From Sitta carolinensis (Eukaryota; Chordata; Aves; Passeriformes; Sittidae): 64,000 nt of DNA. The translations under genes were made by a program, and so were the position numbers. The DNA is taken from positions 31,104,690 to 31,168,689 of the forward strand of contig CM063289.1 of assembly GCA_032173965.1 (NCBI GenBank), read 5' to 3'. Shown piece by piece: positions 35,477 through 47,900 of the stretch (within the stretch, counting starts at the first letter, position 1; every line of letters starts with the position of its first letter). The notes below the pieces were generated by a model. That model saw only the letters and a list, made by a program, of their open reading frames with translations, was not told the DNA's origin and ran no database searches.

Positions 35477-35801
35477 GGGAGAGGAGGAGAGGAGAGGAGA
35501 GGAGAGGAGAGGAGAGGAGAGGAGAGGAGAGGAGAGGAGAGAGAGGAAGGAGAGGAGAGGAGAGGAGAGGAGAGGAGAGGAGAGGAAGAGAGGAGAGGAG
35601 AGGAGAGGAAGAGGAGAGGAGAGGAGAGAAGGAGAGGAGAGGAGAGGAGAGGAGAGGAGAGGAGAGGAGAGGAGAGGAGAGGAGAGGAGAGGAGAGGAGA
35701 GGAGAGGAGAGGAGAGGAGAGGAGAGGAGAGGAGAGGAGAGGAGAGGAGAGGAGAGGAGAGGAGAGGAGAGGAGAGAGAGGAGAGGAGAGAAGAGAGGAG
35801 G
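35477..35801 (+). repeat. (GGAGA)n polypurine microsatellite
   Basis: About 65 units of the 5 bp GGAGA, nearly perfect at 35640-35770 and interrupted by GAAG and GAGAGAG elsewhere. The plus strand is uninterrupted purine for over 300 bases with mirror symmetry, the sequence class that can form intramolecular triplex (H-DNA). Minus-strand SSPLLSSPLL frames are by-products. Confidence 0.98.
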
Positions 35802-37540
35802 CTAACACGTCTCACTGCCCAGGTCCAGCTGCAGAGGATGAGGAGAGCTCTCACCTGGTGCTTGCCGACACGGGGACACCGGTGCTGACACAGTTCAGTG
35901 CCACGAGGATGGAAACTCCCTGGAAGCTGGAGTTTTGTGGCTGTGAGGTCCCGTGATGTCAGTTATAATCAACCTCCTCTTGCAGAAACACACTGCCACA
36001 GTGGGCTCGTTTTCAAACAGATCCAATATTTTGCTGCTTAGCTTGACTTCTAGGTTTATTTCCCAATTGACTCGCCTGTAACAGCTTCTCGTGTAGTCAG
36101 ATTCCTGGGCTTCAGGAACAGGGCTGGCTCTGCTCAGCCTGTGCTGAAACAGTGAGCAAGTTTTTATTTGTTTTAGTCCCTTAAAATGCCAAGATTTAAT
36201 GCAGCTTCCACCTTAGCTGAGCTGCTGCAGTGCGGGAGTTCCTGCACTGTTTGCCAACGCCGGACATTCTGATAGTCCTGGCCTAAATCCACACACTGGG
36301 AGATGAGGTCTTGCCCCAACCAGAGGAAAATTTCCAGCACCAATGTGGCTTCTCAGGGGTGCTGGTGACTCCTTGGGGTCCAAACGGGCTTCTCCAGAGC
36401 TGAAAATCAGCATTTTCCCAAGGATGGTAGGATGGAGTTGACATTGGACCAACTCGTGATGTGCACCACTGGAAGATCCTTCATTTTAATTTTACATCAG
36501 GTTTATAGTTTCTTATCTCAGCTGCATCTGAGCAGACATTTCTGTGTACATTCACCAGCTCCTTTTCACACAGTTACTGCAGCCTGGGTTGTAGCAATTC
36601 CCTGTTTCTTGCTGGGAACTCTGCATATTCCAGACTCCAGGGCTGGGTTTGGCTGTGCCCAGCGGTTTAAATTTTCAATTCCAGCGGTGACCGCCGCCCC
36701 CGGCTCTCCCCGGGCCGCTGCTGCCCAGAGCCAAGGCTGGGATGTGTCCCTCGCTGTGCTGACCAGATCGTCTCTCGTGCCAGCTGATGGGAAGAGCCAT
36801 TCCCTTGGAAGAGGAATTTGGGTTTGCCTGAGAAGCCCCGGGCGGGCGGCGCCGCACACCTGCAGGACAGACGGACAGAGGGACAGCGGGAGCAGGCAAA
36901 GCTCTGGGTAGGGAAGCGGCAGAGGAGAGGAGTGTTCACACCAGAGGAGTTTGGAGAAAGCAGAAACCTGGACAGATGTTACACTAAACCCGCGCTCCTC
37001 TCCTCCAGTTCGCAGCGTCTTTTCTAAAAAAAATAAAATAAAATAACACGATAAAATATAATAGATGTGGGATGTGATGGTGCCACACCACCTAATGTCT
37101 TTACTATTTTTTTTTCCTGTGACCTCTGGGACGGACCTGGAAGCCTGGGAGCGCCTCTAAGAGCCCATTGATATGGAAATTCCCTCCTGGGAGCACCGAG
37201 AGATAAAGAACTTTCCCCCAGACAAAACAAAAGAATGGGCTTTCTCCGGGGCGATTGGAAAGCGATTTGGTGGGGATTAGGCGGAATCCTCCTCTGATAG
37301 GTTTGTTTAACCAACAGAAGAGTCGGGTGCCGCTTCCTGTAGATCAAACACTTCCGAAAGTAAAACAACCGAAAAATAACCAAATATTTAAGAAACGAAA
37401 ATAACTAAACATTGTAAAATGTAAAAACAACCAAGAGCAAAAATAACAAACACTTCGATCAGGAGAAGTAACTAAACATTTCCAGGGAGAGGGAGGTCTG
37501 GCAGCTGCCTTCGCACGCTGTGCGTGGAGGTTTATCACCG
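35802..37540. other. Unique noncoding sequence
   Basis: No exon recognised. 36680-36860 is GC- and CpG-rich (CCGCCGCCCCCGGCTCTCCC, CGGGCGGGCGGCGCCGC). 37026-37062 has short AAAAT repeats. The remainder is mixed. Confidence 0.5.
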
Positions 37541-37990
37541 CAGAGGAGCCGGACGTTAATTTTTATGAAAATGACTTTGTAAGTGGCAGCTTATTGAGAT
37601 ATTTATTGGCAGTAATTATTCAAATGAAGGAATAAAGCCAATAAATTTAGTTCTTCAGGAAATTAGTGCTGATTTGCAGCATGAGTAAACACAAATACCC
37701 CGTGTTCTCCGACGCTCAGCAGCAGCAGCACAGAAACAATCGTGCTCCAGGAGGGACCCCGGGGGTCGCAGGACCCTCCTGGGAGCGACCCCACCTCAGC
37801 GACAAACAGCCGGAGAAGCGCCCGAGCTCCTCAGCTGCGCAGGCACCCGAGGGGCTCGGAGGAAATTAAAGTATATGAGAGATATATGAATTATAAAGAA
37901 GGAAATGCTAATGGAACTTTCCTCTATTATGTCCCGCAGTGACTTTAATTCCCCTCCGAAGGCGGAGGCTTAGTGAGCCCAGTAAATCAC
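37541..37990. other. Candidate conserved noncoding element
   Basis: AT-rich unique sequence with GACGTTAATTTTTATG, TTGAGATATTTATTGGC, CAGTAATTATTCAAATG and AAAGCCAATAAATTTAG in 37551-37650, and TATATGAATTATAAAG near 37883. The density of homeobox-like TAATT cores exceeds that of its GC-rich neighbours. It is split by a GC-rich segment at 37740-37860. Confidence 0.3.
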
Positions 37991-38090
37991 AAATTCTGCC
38001 GGAGTGGGGCCAGGGCCGAGCCCCAGAGCCCCGAGCCCGGCTGGGCTGGCTCCAAAGCCCCAGAGACCCCAGCCCAGCCCAGACAGTGCT

Positions 38091-38359
38091 CCCATCCTAT
38101 CCCACCCATCCCGTATCCCATCCCACCCATCCCAGCCCAGCCCAGCCCACCCACCCAGCCCAGCCCACCCATCCCATTATCCCATCCCATCCCATCCCAT
38201 CCCACCCAGCCCAGCCCACCCAGCCCATTATCCCATCCCATCCCATCCCATTCCCATCCCATCCCATACCCATCCCACCCCATTATCCCATCCCACCCCA
38301 TTATCCCATCCCACCCCATCCCATTATCCCATCCCATCCCACCCCACCCCAGCCCAGCA
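38091..38359 (+). repeat. (CCCAT)n / CCCAG array
   Basis: 5 bp units CCCAT with CCCAC, CCCAG and ATTAT interruptions, about 53 units. Its reverse complement (ATGGG) forms a second array at 39.7-40.1 kb. Confidence 0.95.
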
Positions 38360-38929
38360 GAGGAAGAGGCAGGAGGGAAGTTGTCATCCTGATCTCTCAG
38401 CCTTCTGATGTTTGGATTGGATCCAAACATTGGATTCTGATGGATGATTGGATCCCCATGGATTGTAACACAAACAAGTGATTGTTTTCACATTCCTCTC
38501 TGAGGAAGGAACAGTTCCATGGACTTCTACTTTGAGCAGTCGGGTCGGAGAGGTGACAACCTCATTCTCCAATCCCCAGTCATTGTCCAGAATCCATATA
38601 AACCAGTCAAAAATAAACACTCTCATTGTGTTCTGACACTGAACTGTGTGAGTGTCATTCTTTTCGTGTTCTCTAACGACAGGAAGGTCCTGAATCTATT
38701 AATTAAATATCCATGTGGTCTAATATTCTCTTCGGAAATGAACAGACACCAGGACTTCTAGGCAGGGGAATTTATGTTATAAGAGTGAATATGTGTTATA
38801 GGAATATAAGAGGTACCAGGTACCTTACCTGCTAATAAAAATTAAAGGCTTCCAGCCCAGGCTGCTGCACCACGGTGTGAAGCAAAGCTCTGCCTTGCCT
38901 GACTGACTCACAGGAGCAGTAAGTCCTTA
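38360..38929. other. Unique noncoding sequence
   Basis: Borders the CCCAT array. 38400-38470 has short diverged GGATTGGATCC, TTGGATTCTGATGGATGATTG repeats. No gene recognised. Confidence 0.45.
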
Positions 38930-39400
38930 CTGCAGATTTTCATCTGGAAATTTATTCCTGAGTGAATGGTAAGTAAAGATTTTGACTTCGGACTCATCAG
39001 TCTGCGATGATCAGCAGCCTTAATCATGGAGATAAATTTCTGAGCATGTCAAAACATTTATGGAAAAGAATTGAAGAATTAAAAAGCACACGGTGATTCC
39101 TTAGGCGCTCAGGCTGAAGTCCGAGCCGCTATCCCAGCTGTAAGATTTAGTTTCATTTCAGTTTCAATTATAAGATTTTATTCTTGCTATTAATTTACAC
39201 TGTCATCTGAAATCTAAAGATTTGATGTAGTAAGACGCAATTATGGTGGGAACTAAAAGCCTCTCCAGCATTTTCTGTGTTCAGTAAAGGGCATGTTTTA
39301 GAATTAAACAGTGGAAATATTAGCAAATATTTTACAAAGGTGTATAAATGTGGCTTTGTATAAAAAAAATTAATGATATTGGTTTAGATGAACTCCCACT
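38930..39400. other. Candidate conserved noncoding element
   Basis: AT-rich unique sequence between the two complementary arrays, with AGCAGCCTTAATCATGG, AACATTTATGG and GCTATTAATTTACAC. It contains no CR1 and no simple repeat. Interpretation is by texture only. Confidence 0.25.
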
Positions 39401-39683
39401 TGCATTGCTGACTATTTTCTCTGATCTTCAAATCCCCTTTTTGTTGCTGCAATGAATTTACCCCTGCTGAGCTGTGAGGTTTGTGCCCACCTTGCTGCTC
39501 CTCTCTCCTCCCTCTTGCGTGGTTTGTAGCTACAGCCTCGCTCTGGGGACATCCCAGACACTCACAGGAGCTGGAATGCTGTGCTCCCTTCCCTTGGAAG
39601 ACAAAAATGGGAGCAGAAATCAGAGAGCAGAGCAGCTCTTGAGAGCAGAGGTAAAGGAGCAGTGACTGCAGGCTCAGCACGAA

Positions 39684-40125
39684 GGGATATAGTGGATGGG
39701 ATAGTGGGGATGGGATAGTGGGATTGGGATGGGATAATGGGATGGGATGGGATAATGGGATGAGCTGGATATAATGGGATGGGCTGGGATAATGGGATTG
39801 GGCTGGATATATGGGATGGGGATAAGATGGGATGGCTGGGATAAAATGGGATGGGATTGGTGGGATAGAGTAATGGGATGGGCTGGGATAATGGAATGGG
39901 ATGGGCTGGGATAATGGGATGGGATGGGCTGGGATAGGGTAATGGGATGGGCTGGGATAATGGGATGAGATGGGCTGGGATAGGGTAATGGGATGGGCTG
40001 GGATAATGGGATTGGATAACGGGATGGGATAATGGGATGGGCTGGGATAATGGGATGGGCTGGGCTGGGATAATGGGCTGGGCTGGGATAATGGGATTGG
40101 ATAACGGGATGGGATAACGGGATGG
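39684..40125 (+). repeat. (ATGGG)n / GGGATAATGGGATGGGCT array
   Basis: Units GGGAT, GGGCT and AATGGGAT alternate. A frequent compound unit is GGGATGGGCTGGGATAAT (18 bp). The same sequence class, read from the opposite strand, makes up the array at 38091-38359. Minus-strand frames of up to 269 codons (HYPIPAHP-type) are by-products. Confidence 0.95.
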
Positions 40126-41702
40126 AGATCCATCTGCCAGCTGGCTGCACCCCCCACGCCCAGCACGAGTCCTGCAGCCCGGAGCGTGGTCACCCTGGGA
40201 GCAGGAATCGCTGCTCACACCCTTGAGGGAGCATGAGCAGAGCCCCATGTGCTCCCTGTCCCCAGCTGCCAGGGCAGTGCTGGAATGCTGGAATGCAGAG
40301 CCCAGCCCTGGAGCACGGCCAGACAGGGGATGGCCCAGCAGCAGGCACTGCCTCCAGCACGGATCATAACAAAGCCATCAGCTCTGTGTTTCAGCCCCTG
40401 AAGACACGATCCTGACAACAGCACAAATAAATTGGGTGCCTGATACACAAACACTCCTGAAAATTTTATTTTACATGGCAACCAGCTTATTATATTTACA
40501 TGAACATCTGCTGCAGGTTCACTAAAATCTTTAAAACAGATGGACATGAAGAAAGAGCCGGTAATTAACAAAGCTATATGTTGATTAAATCAGCATGTGG
40601 TTAATTTTAATGATTACTGATCTTTATTGGGGTCCATAAGACTTCTCAGAATCAAATCCACTTTGGCTGATGTGTGGATTAGGTGCAGAGCTGCAGCCTC
40701 TGTGCCGTGGTGTGCTGCAGTGCTGGCCTGACCCTGCTTCCAGCAAAGCTGCCGGGAGCAAGCAGTTGTGGGTTCATGGCCAGGCTGGGCTGCTCTGACC
40801 ATCCTCTGTGGCTTGGACATAAAACTTTCCAGGATTGGCTCCTTTCCAAGGAGAGCACCCAGTACATCCCAGGCCCTGGGATCCAGCCCATCCCTGGGAG
40901 GCAGCATGGCCACTCCTGGAGGGAGCATCACTGCTGGGTGACACGGAGGGGCTGAACTCACGGCACTGGCCACTGCTGGCAGCAGCCCTGGATCGAGCCA
41001 GACGGGTGCTGGAATAAAGAGCATTATCCTTTCTGCAAGCATTTAAAACTGAACAACTCTTAATACTTCAAAGAAGCCCGTGCACCCCAGCACTGCCTGG
41101 CACTGCAGCAACACCCAGTCATTTGTGTGTGAAGTTTGCTCCTGCAAAACTCTGTGGGAACACAACGGGATTTCACAGAACATTAAATCCCATAGTTTTA
41201 TCAAAGAGGAAACACACAAAACCAGCATAATCTCTTAGCAAGTAGACAACTCTGATTAAAAGGAAAAAGACTGGAAACCCCCTGTAAAATGCTAAACTGA
41301 GCCATCACAGATAAGAAATTCTGCCATATGCTGCCACATCACTTCCCCGGCATTCGGCAGTCACAGGGATCAACAAAACATTGTCAGGAATTATTTCAGT
41401 TAGCGGGATGATACTGCAGAGATTAGATTAATTAAACCAGTAAATCCCGTGCACAGATCAAAAGCACCCAAGGCAGAGCAGGAAAGCGAGTGGGAGCCAG
41501 GAAGTGCTGCTGGGAACATTTTCAAAGGCCCCAGCAGCCCAGCAAGGCTCAAGGGCTGAAACAAGGGAATAAATAAAGGGAAGAGGAGAAGTCCCAGGTG
41601 GCTCCAACCTTGGGGCAGACTCAGGCACCGAAGCCCCAGCCTGGAACAGGGCTCCCACCACTCACCTGGGCCAGCCCACCCCAGTGCAGGGCACCAGGGA
41701 CA
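40126..41702. other. Unique noncoding sequence
   Basis: Mixed composition. 40430-40640 and 41160-41450 are AT-rich (for example TTAATTTTAATGATTACTG near 40601). No exon or element recognised. Confidence 0.5.
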
Positions 41703-42013
41703 GCCCACAGGGACCCTCAGGGACCCACAGGGATCCACAGAACCCACAGGGACCCACAGGGACCCTCAGGGACCCACAGGGACCCACAGGGACCCTCAGG
41801 GACCCCAACCCAGGGACCCTCAGGACCCACAGGGACCCACAGGGACCCACAGGGACCACAGGACCCACAGAACCCACAGGGAACCACAGGGACCCACAGG
41901 GACACACAGAACCCACAGGGACCCACAGGGAACCAAGGGACCCACAGGGACCCACAGGGACCCACAGGGACCACAGACCCACAGGGACCACAGACCACAG
42001 GGACCACAGGACC
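41703..42013 (+). repeat. 10 bp (CCCACAGGGA)n minisatellite
   Basis: About 31 units of CCCACAGGGA with variants CCCTCAGGGA, CCCACAGAA and ACCACAGGGA. CCC and GGG in each unit are self-complementary, so single strands could form a chain of small hairpins. Frames on both strands are by-products. Confidence 0.95.
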
Positions 42014-44195
42014 GTGCTGGGCAGGGTCAGTGCAAGAGACCCCCATCCCACACCTTCCTCCCCTGGTTAGGGGACTGCCCAAGCTCCCCATCCTATACAA
42101 TATACTTTAAAATGTGTTTTAAAACATACTTTGTACAAATGCACTTTAAAATTCAAGGGAGGATGTGCATTGTAGCTGGCACTGCTCAGTAGCCTCCTGG
42201 TGCTCAAAGTGCCACCACATTAATGACATGCACAAGTGACACCTCTTTGGGAAATCAGCAAACCAGCAAAGAAGATAAATCATACCAGTATCATCAGAGG
42301 AAATAATCTGTGGACACCCAAAAACCCTCCAGAATAAACCTGTAGAACTCGTTGCCAGTGGATATTGCTGAGAGCAAATATTTAACAGGATTCAGAAACA
42401 CATGGGCGTGTAAAGGGGTGCCAAAGTGAGACTCCTATTTCAGCTGGGTTTTATGGAAGAGGGCACAAACCCCTCTGCAAGAGCACAGAAACACACTCAG
42501 AGTCCTTCCTGTGGACAAAGGTCTCCGTGCATTCCTGTGTATTCCTGTGCCTCCTGAAGCATCTGAGCCTGGCAAATTACAGAAGAAAGAATAACAAAAG
42601 GGATGGATTGCCAGTCTGATCTCCTGTATCACTCCCGAAACTTCTGAGTAATAAATGAGACTTAATGGGGGGAAAATGAAACCTATGAAGCAAGAGAGAA
42701 AAGCACATATTGGACAGGAAATGGAAACCTAGGAAAGCAGTAAAGCTGGAGACCTTGGGGCTGGGCTGGACAGTAAATTAGACATGAAAATGCAATAGAA
42801 TTTGGCAGCCCAAAAGGTCAATGCAATTTGGAACTGTATGTGCCAAGACTCCCACCACTGAGTGGGGATAGAGCCTATTACCCAGTTTGAGATTTAAGCA
42901 GCTTGAATAAGTTTCAAATAAATATCCAAACATTATGATGCCTAACCAAATCAAGCCTCAAAATCCTTTTGGATTTTCACTTTGATTTCTAACATCTTTA
43001 TGTTTGGCCTCTTTTCTGAGAATTCAATCTGTTGTTAAAGTGAATCTTTCAAGATAAGCATCTGCAGTTGCCAAGAGACTGTTGTGTTAAGCCAGAGGAT
43101 GATTTAGCAGCTCGCAAACTGGGATTTTGGAATTAGAAAAAATTGCTTTGCTCTTAGCAGCAGATACATTTCAATGCCTAAGGAGCAGCCATGGCTTCCC
43201 AGAACTCTTGATTCAGTTATTCCCCCACAAACCACTGCTATTTTCCTTAAACAACACTTTTTTCTGAGGCCCATTACCGGGCTGCTGGGAAACGCACACC
43301 GATAAATAAAATCTCTAAAGCAAGAGTCCTTTCCCTTCCAAACAGCCTGCAGCGAGCTCCCATCACCATTTACCGTCACCTGCGGCTCCGGAGCAGGGTG
43401 ACAGCCCTGCCAGGGAACGCAGCTTCCCGCAGAGCTCTTCCTGGCACTCCAGGATCTCACAGGCTGAGTGGGGACCGAGCTTCAGAGAGCCATCAGCTGG
43501 CGCTAGAAACCAGTCTCACTACATAAATGCCGAATATATTTGAGTATTATGGTGTGGTGAATAGTAAGAATTATTTTGTCTTTGAATATGTACGTGCTGC
43601 AGTCCTTTTATAACCAAAATTGCATCTTTCAACTGCTCATTGTTGCTTCATGCAACTAAAGCTTCCCTGTCAAGGAAGTTAAAATCCTTTCAGCCTCAAC
43701 ATTCACTCACAATTTTCTTCGAAGAAGGTGGAAATTTTTTCAGTTTGACCTTATGATTAAACAGAGCAGGTTTATCCAAGCTGCCTACCAAGCTCGACGT
43801 GTTTACTTTGGGTGCTCTGAAGTTGCATTAGAAATATTTACTGTAAGTACCAAAAGCTTGGGAAGCTTTGGAATGACTGTTGTGGAGCTAAATCCAGGGC
43901 TAAAATCTGGGCATCGTTTTGAGAATGGCCTCAATCCAGGAGGAAGGGACTTCCCACCATTTCCCCGGGAGCTGCACGTCACATTTTTCTAGGCGCTTCA
44001 CTTCCCGGCTAAGCAGCTGACACAGTCATTCAGGAGATGTGATCATCTCTGAAAAGCGCATTTTCTAACACAAGGGGGAAACATTAGAAGTAAAACGTAC
44101 TGAAGATATCATTCGGAATATCTGAGTCAGGCGGGGACAGCCAGCGGAAAATGCGTGGGGAAGCAGAGCCGGAGCGAGCCCGGGCGGGCGCGGGG
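42014..44195. other. Unique noncoding sequence, part AT-rich
   Basis: 42080-43080 is AT-rich without simple repeats. 43490-43900 has motif-rich AT sequence (AGTAAGAATTATTTTGTC, CTCATTGTTGCTTCATGC) and may be conserved noncoding DNA. No exon is supported. Confidence 0.45.
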
Positions 44196-44904
44196 ATGGG
44201 GTCTGACCGAGGGGGCTGGATGAGGGGCTGGAAAGAGGGGTCTGCACTGAGGGGTCTGTGCGGAGATGGGGTCTGACTGAGGGGTCTGACTGAGGGGCTG
44301 GATGAGGGGTCTGCAGATGGGTCTGACCGAGGGGTCTGCACTGAGGGGTCTGCACTGAGGTTGACGGGTCTGCACTGAGGGGTCTGACGAGGGGTCTGCA
44401 CTGAGGGGTCTGACCGAGGGGTCTGCACTGAGGGGTCTGACGAGGGGTCTGCACGAGGGGCTGCACTGAGGGGTCTGCACTGAGGGGTCTCAGGCGGAGA
44501 GGGGTCTGGATGAGGGGTCTGACTGAGGGGTCTGAACGAGGGGCTGACTGAGGGGTGGAGGGGATGGGGTCTGTGCGAGGGGGTCTGACTGAGGGGTCTG
44601 CGAGGGGTGTGATCTGCACGAGGGGTCTGCACTGAGGGGTCTGCGAGGATGGGTTGACCGAGGGGTCTGCACTGAGGCTGCGAGAGGGTCTGACCGAGGG
44701 GTCTGCACTGAGGGGTCTGTGCGGAGATGGGGTCTGACTGAGGGGTCTGACCGAGGGGTCTGCACTGAGGGGTCTGACCGAGGGGTCTGCGCGGAGATGG
44801 GGTCTGACTGAGGGGTCTGCTCTGCCCTGATGGGGTCTGTCCTGATGGGGTCTGCGCTGAAGGGTCTGCTCTGCGCTGAGGGGTCTACTCTTCCCTAAGG
44901 GGCT
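44196..44904 (+). repeat. 13-14 bp (GGGGTCTGCACTGA)n minisatellite
   Basis: About 50 units, alternating GGGGTCTGACTGA/GGGGTCTGACCGA (13 bp) and GGGGTCTGCACTGA (14 bp), with some longer units containing GCGGAGATGGGGTCTG. A GGGG run every 13-14 bases gives G-quadruplex potential. The minus-strand frame of 361 codons spans the array and its flanks. It is rich in DPSVRPLS and has no domain, so I do not call it. Confidence 0.95.
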
Positions 44905-47900
44905 CTGCCCCGCTCTGCCCCTCTGGCTCTGCCCGCCGCTCCCCTCCCCACGCAGAGCAGGGCTGGCAGCACTGCCTGGCAGCAGGGACAGGGGCTCTCC
45001 TGGCGTTTCCCAATGGCAGGAATGGTGTGGGGTTCCCCCGTGCCCCAGGTCTGAAGGTGTGAGGAGCAGCATCCAGGGTACCGCGGAGCCTCCTTGCTGG
45101 CGCCACAGCTGTGGCACTCGCTTCCTTGCGCCTTGTTGAAACAATCTCACAATTATTTCTCACTGGTCAAACTCTTTCCATTTGCTTGTTGTTCCTCCTG
45201 ATCCGAACCGCAGGTTAACTGAGCCGGTGACCCCAGCCCGGTCCCAGAGGGGCTCCAAGAGCTGGCTCAGCTGCAGCCCCTTCCCCGGTTGCTGCTGGAG
45301 AGCAAAGGGGTTTTGAGGCACCAATCTTTTCTCAGTTGCTTTCCATGCCAGAGTTCCCTTGCTAAGTATCAACTATGCTTTGTGACAGCAGCGCCTGCTC
45401 TTGACTTCTATTCCCCAGCACTTCAGCTTCCAACCATGCCAATCACATCCTCCTGATCACATTCAAGAGATTCCTGAGATACACGCATATATCATTTTCT
45501 CTCCAAGAGTTCTGATGGTGTTGCCAGTTAATTAAAATAGAACTTCAAAGGGGTTTTGTAATAGATTATAATATCTTTGGTTTCATGACATCTGTTAAAA
45601 TTTACAACTAAGGATGTCATTTTTGGTGAAAAACATGTTCTTTTACACCCAGCCCATTTATTTGTGTATTTATTTAGTGACAGAGCATCTCATTTATAAG
45701 AAACATGCTAAAGCAATCATTAATCATACATTTGTCACAAAGCAGCTTCCCCAGCAGTTCACTGAAAACCCACAGACAAGCTGCTCGGGCGTGGGTGTTC
45801 CGAGAACAGGCTAGGAGCTTTGCCAAGAGAGCTGATGGAGGCACCTCCATGTTTCAATGTCTAGCAGGGAGGAAACAAAGAGGAAAACAAAGAACCGGCA
45901 CAGTAGACACTGGAGTTATCTGGGAAGGATGCAGCTCCATGGATAGGAAAGAAAAGTAAATTGCAGGCAGCCAGTGAGACCAGGATTCTCAGTGTATCAG
46001 AACCATTCAGGATGAATTCACCAGAGTTTTTCTATCACTACACAGCTCATAGGCTGTATTACAGCAGCACCTCTCAGCATTCCTTGATGGAAACAAGTGA
46101 TCCAGCCACAGGCAGCCTTCTTTGAGTGACCCTGTGCTCGAGGCCAGGCTTATTTTGGAGCACAGGAACTGCCCGTCCCCTTGTGCCCGCTGTGCCCCTG
46201 CCTGGACCCTGTGTGTGCCCAGGGTACAGCTGTGCAATCCGTACAAGATTGATTTGAGTACGCTGAAATGCCAGACCCCTCTCTGTGGGTGTTGAAGAAC
46301 AGCCTCCCCTGCCGGGGCTGGTGCAGAGCTCTCAGTGCCAGACCAGCACAGACAGACACACGGGCACTGGGGATGGCTCTGCCAGCACAGCAACTGCCTG
46401 CCCATCCAGCTCCACCTTTGGGCTTCTTCCCTGCACACCAATGCCATCCTCTGTGGGGCTGTTCCCCTGTGCCCAGCTCCAGAGACAGCGAGTCTGCTTC
46501 TCACGGGGCTGGGGACAAACGCTCCTGGAGTCACCGAGCAGGCAGCCATGGCCAACCCCTGCAAGAAACAGGCATGAAGGTCGTTCTACATCCAAGTGAT
46601 TAACAGACTAATGTCTTCCCTGACATCCCTCTACGCTTTTAAGAACGTACTCAGTGTTCAGCATGAACCAGAGGGCTTGCAGCTCAGCTGATGAAACTCA
46701 TCTTCAAAAATTAATGAAAGATGAAAAGCCCAGTGTCCATTACCAGAAGGCTGAGATGTAGCAGTGTCCATTACCAGGCTGAGATGCAGCAAGTCATCTC
46801 CACAGAAACAGGAGTAGGAGCCCATAATGTGCCATCCTGTATCTGCAGGCTGCTGTGTATGAAATAGTAACCAACAGCTTTGTGTCTGCACTGTGTGGCA
46901 AACTAGAAATTGTTCCTGTCAGTCCTTGATTTAAAGACAAAAGAGCACAACTATATCCAAGCCCTGCATTATTTAGATTTTTTTCTTAAGTGCTGCATCT
47001 GCCTTTTAGCATCTATAGACTCCAGAACATAAAACCCAGCTGCCTTCCAGAGCTGTGCAGAGGGCCAGGGCTCCGAGCAGCAGAACACAGGCTGGGGAAC
47101 AGCTTCACCAGATCCTGCTTCTGAAACACGTGGCCAACAGCAGCAAGGGCTTCCAGCCCCTTTAGGACTGTGAGTGAACACCCCAGCGTGGCCAGGAGCA
47201 ATCCAAACCTTGGCCATGGATGGCTCTCTCAGGTGACAGCCTTTTTCTCTAGGAGGGACTTCTTGGTCAGTGCAGGGGAACAATCCAGAGCAGGTTGAAA
47301 AAAATATTATTCCTGTTGGGTTTTGTGGCAAATGCTGCAGCAGGATTGCCAAAGGAGCTGGTGTCAAAGGGCAACAGCAAAGTCACCTGTGAGAGTCGTG
47401 GGCTGCATGAATCATCACTGGGGCATGGCAGAGCTTGACCACGGCTGTCTGAGGCTGCGTGGAAGAAGAGGAGCTCCAGCCATCGTCCTGCCCCAGGTCT
47501 AACACTGCTCACAGCCACGGCACACAGGTCACACTGTGTGCAGCTGCAATTGTCACTACTGCCCACAAAAAGCTAAAAATATCAGCTGTGTTACAAGTGA
47601 ACCTCCAAAAGGCAGAAAGGATTCATGCCAATGCTGTAAATATGTCCCAAACCTCCCATTTAAATGAGCTGGTTTCAACCTCTCACACTTTGGCTTCTGA
47701 ACTTCCATGCTTTTTAATTATGTATCCATGAGAAAACAGCAAAGGCCATCCTAAAAAAAAAAGTTTAAAACTGAAAATCGGTTGGATCTCTGCTATTCTG
47801 AAGTCCAAATATAGACAGTGCCAGATTGCCTCGGCTACCTACACCACCTCCATGCATCACAAAGCTCAGATGGCCTCAAACTAGCCAGATCTGGCTGAAA

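Noticed and set aside
44065..45150. 361-codon minus-strand proline/serine-rich frame extending beyond the array
   Set aside because: Most of it is the 13-14 bp repeat. The flanks have no domain and neighbouring frames are also open.
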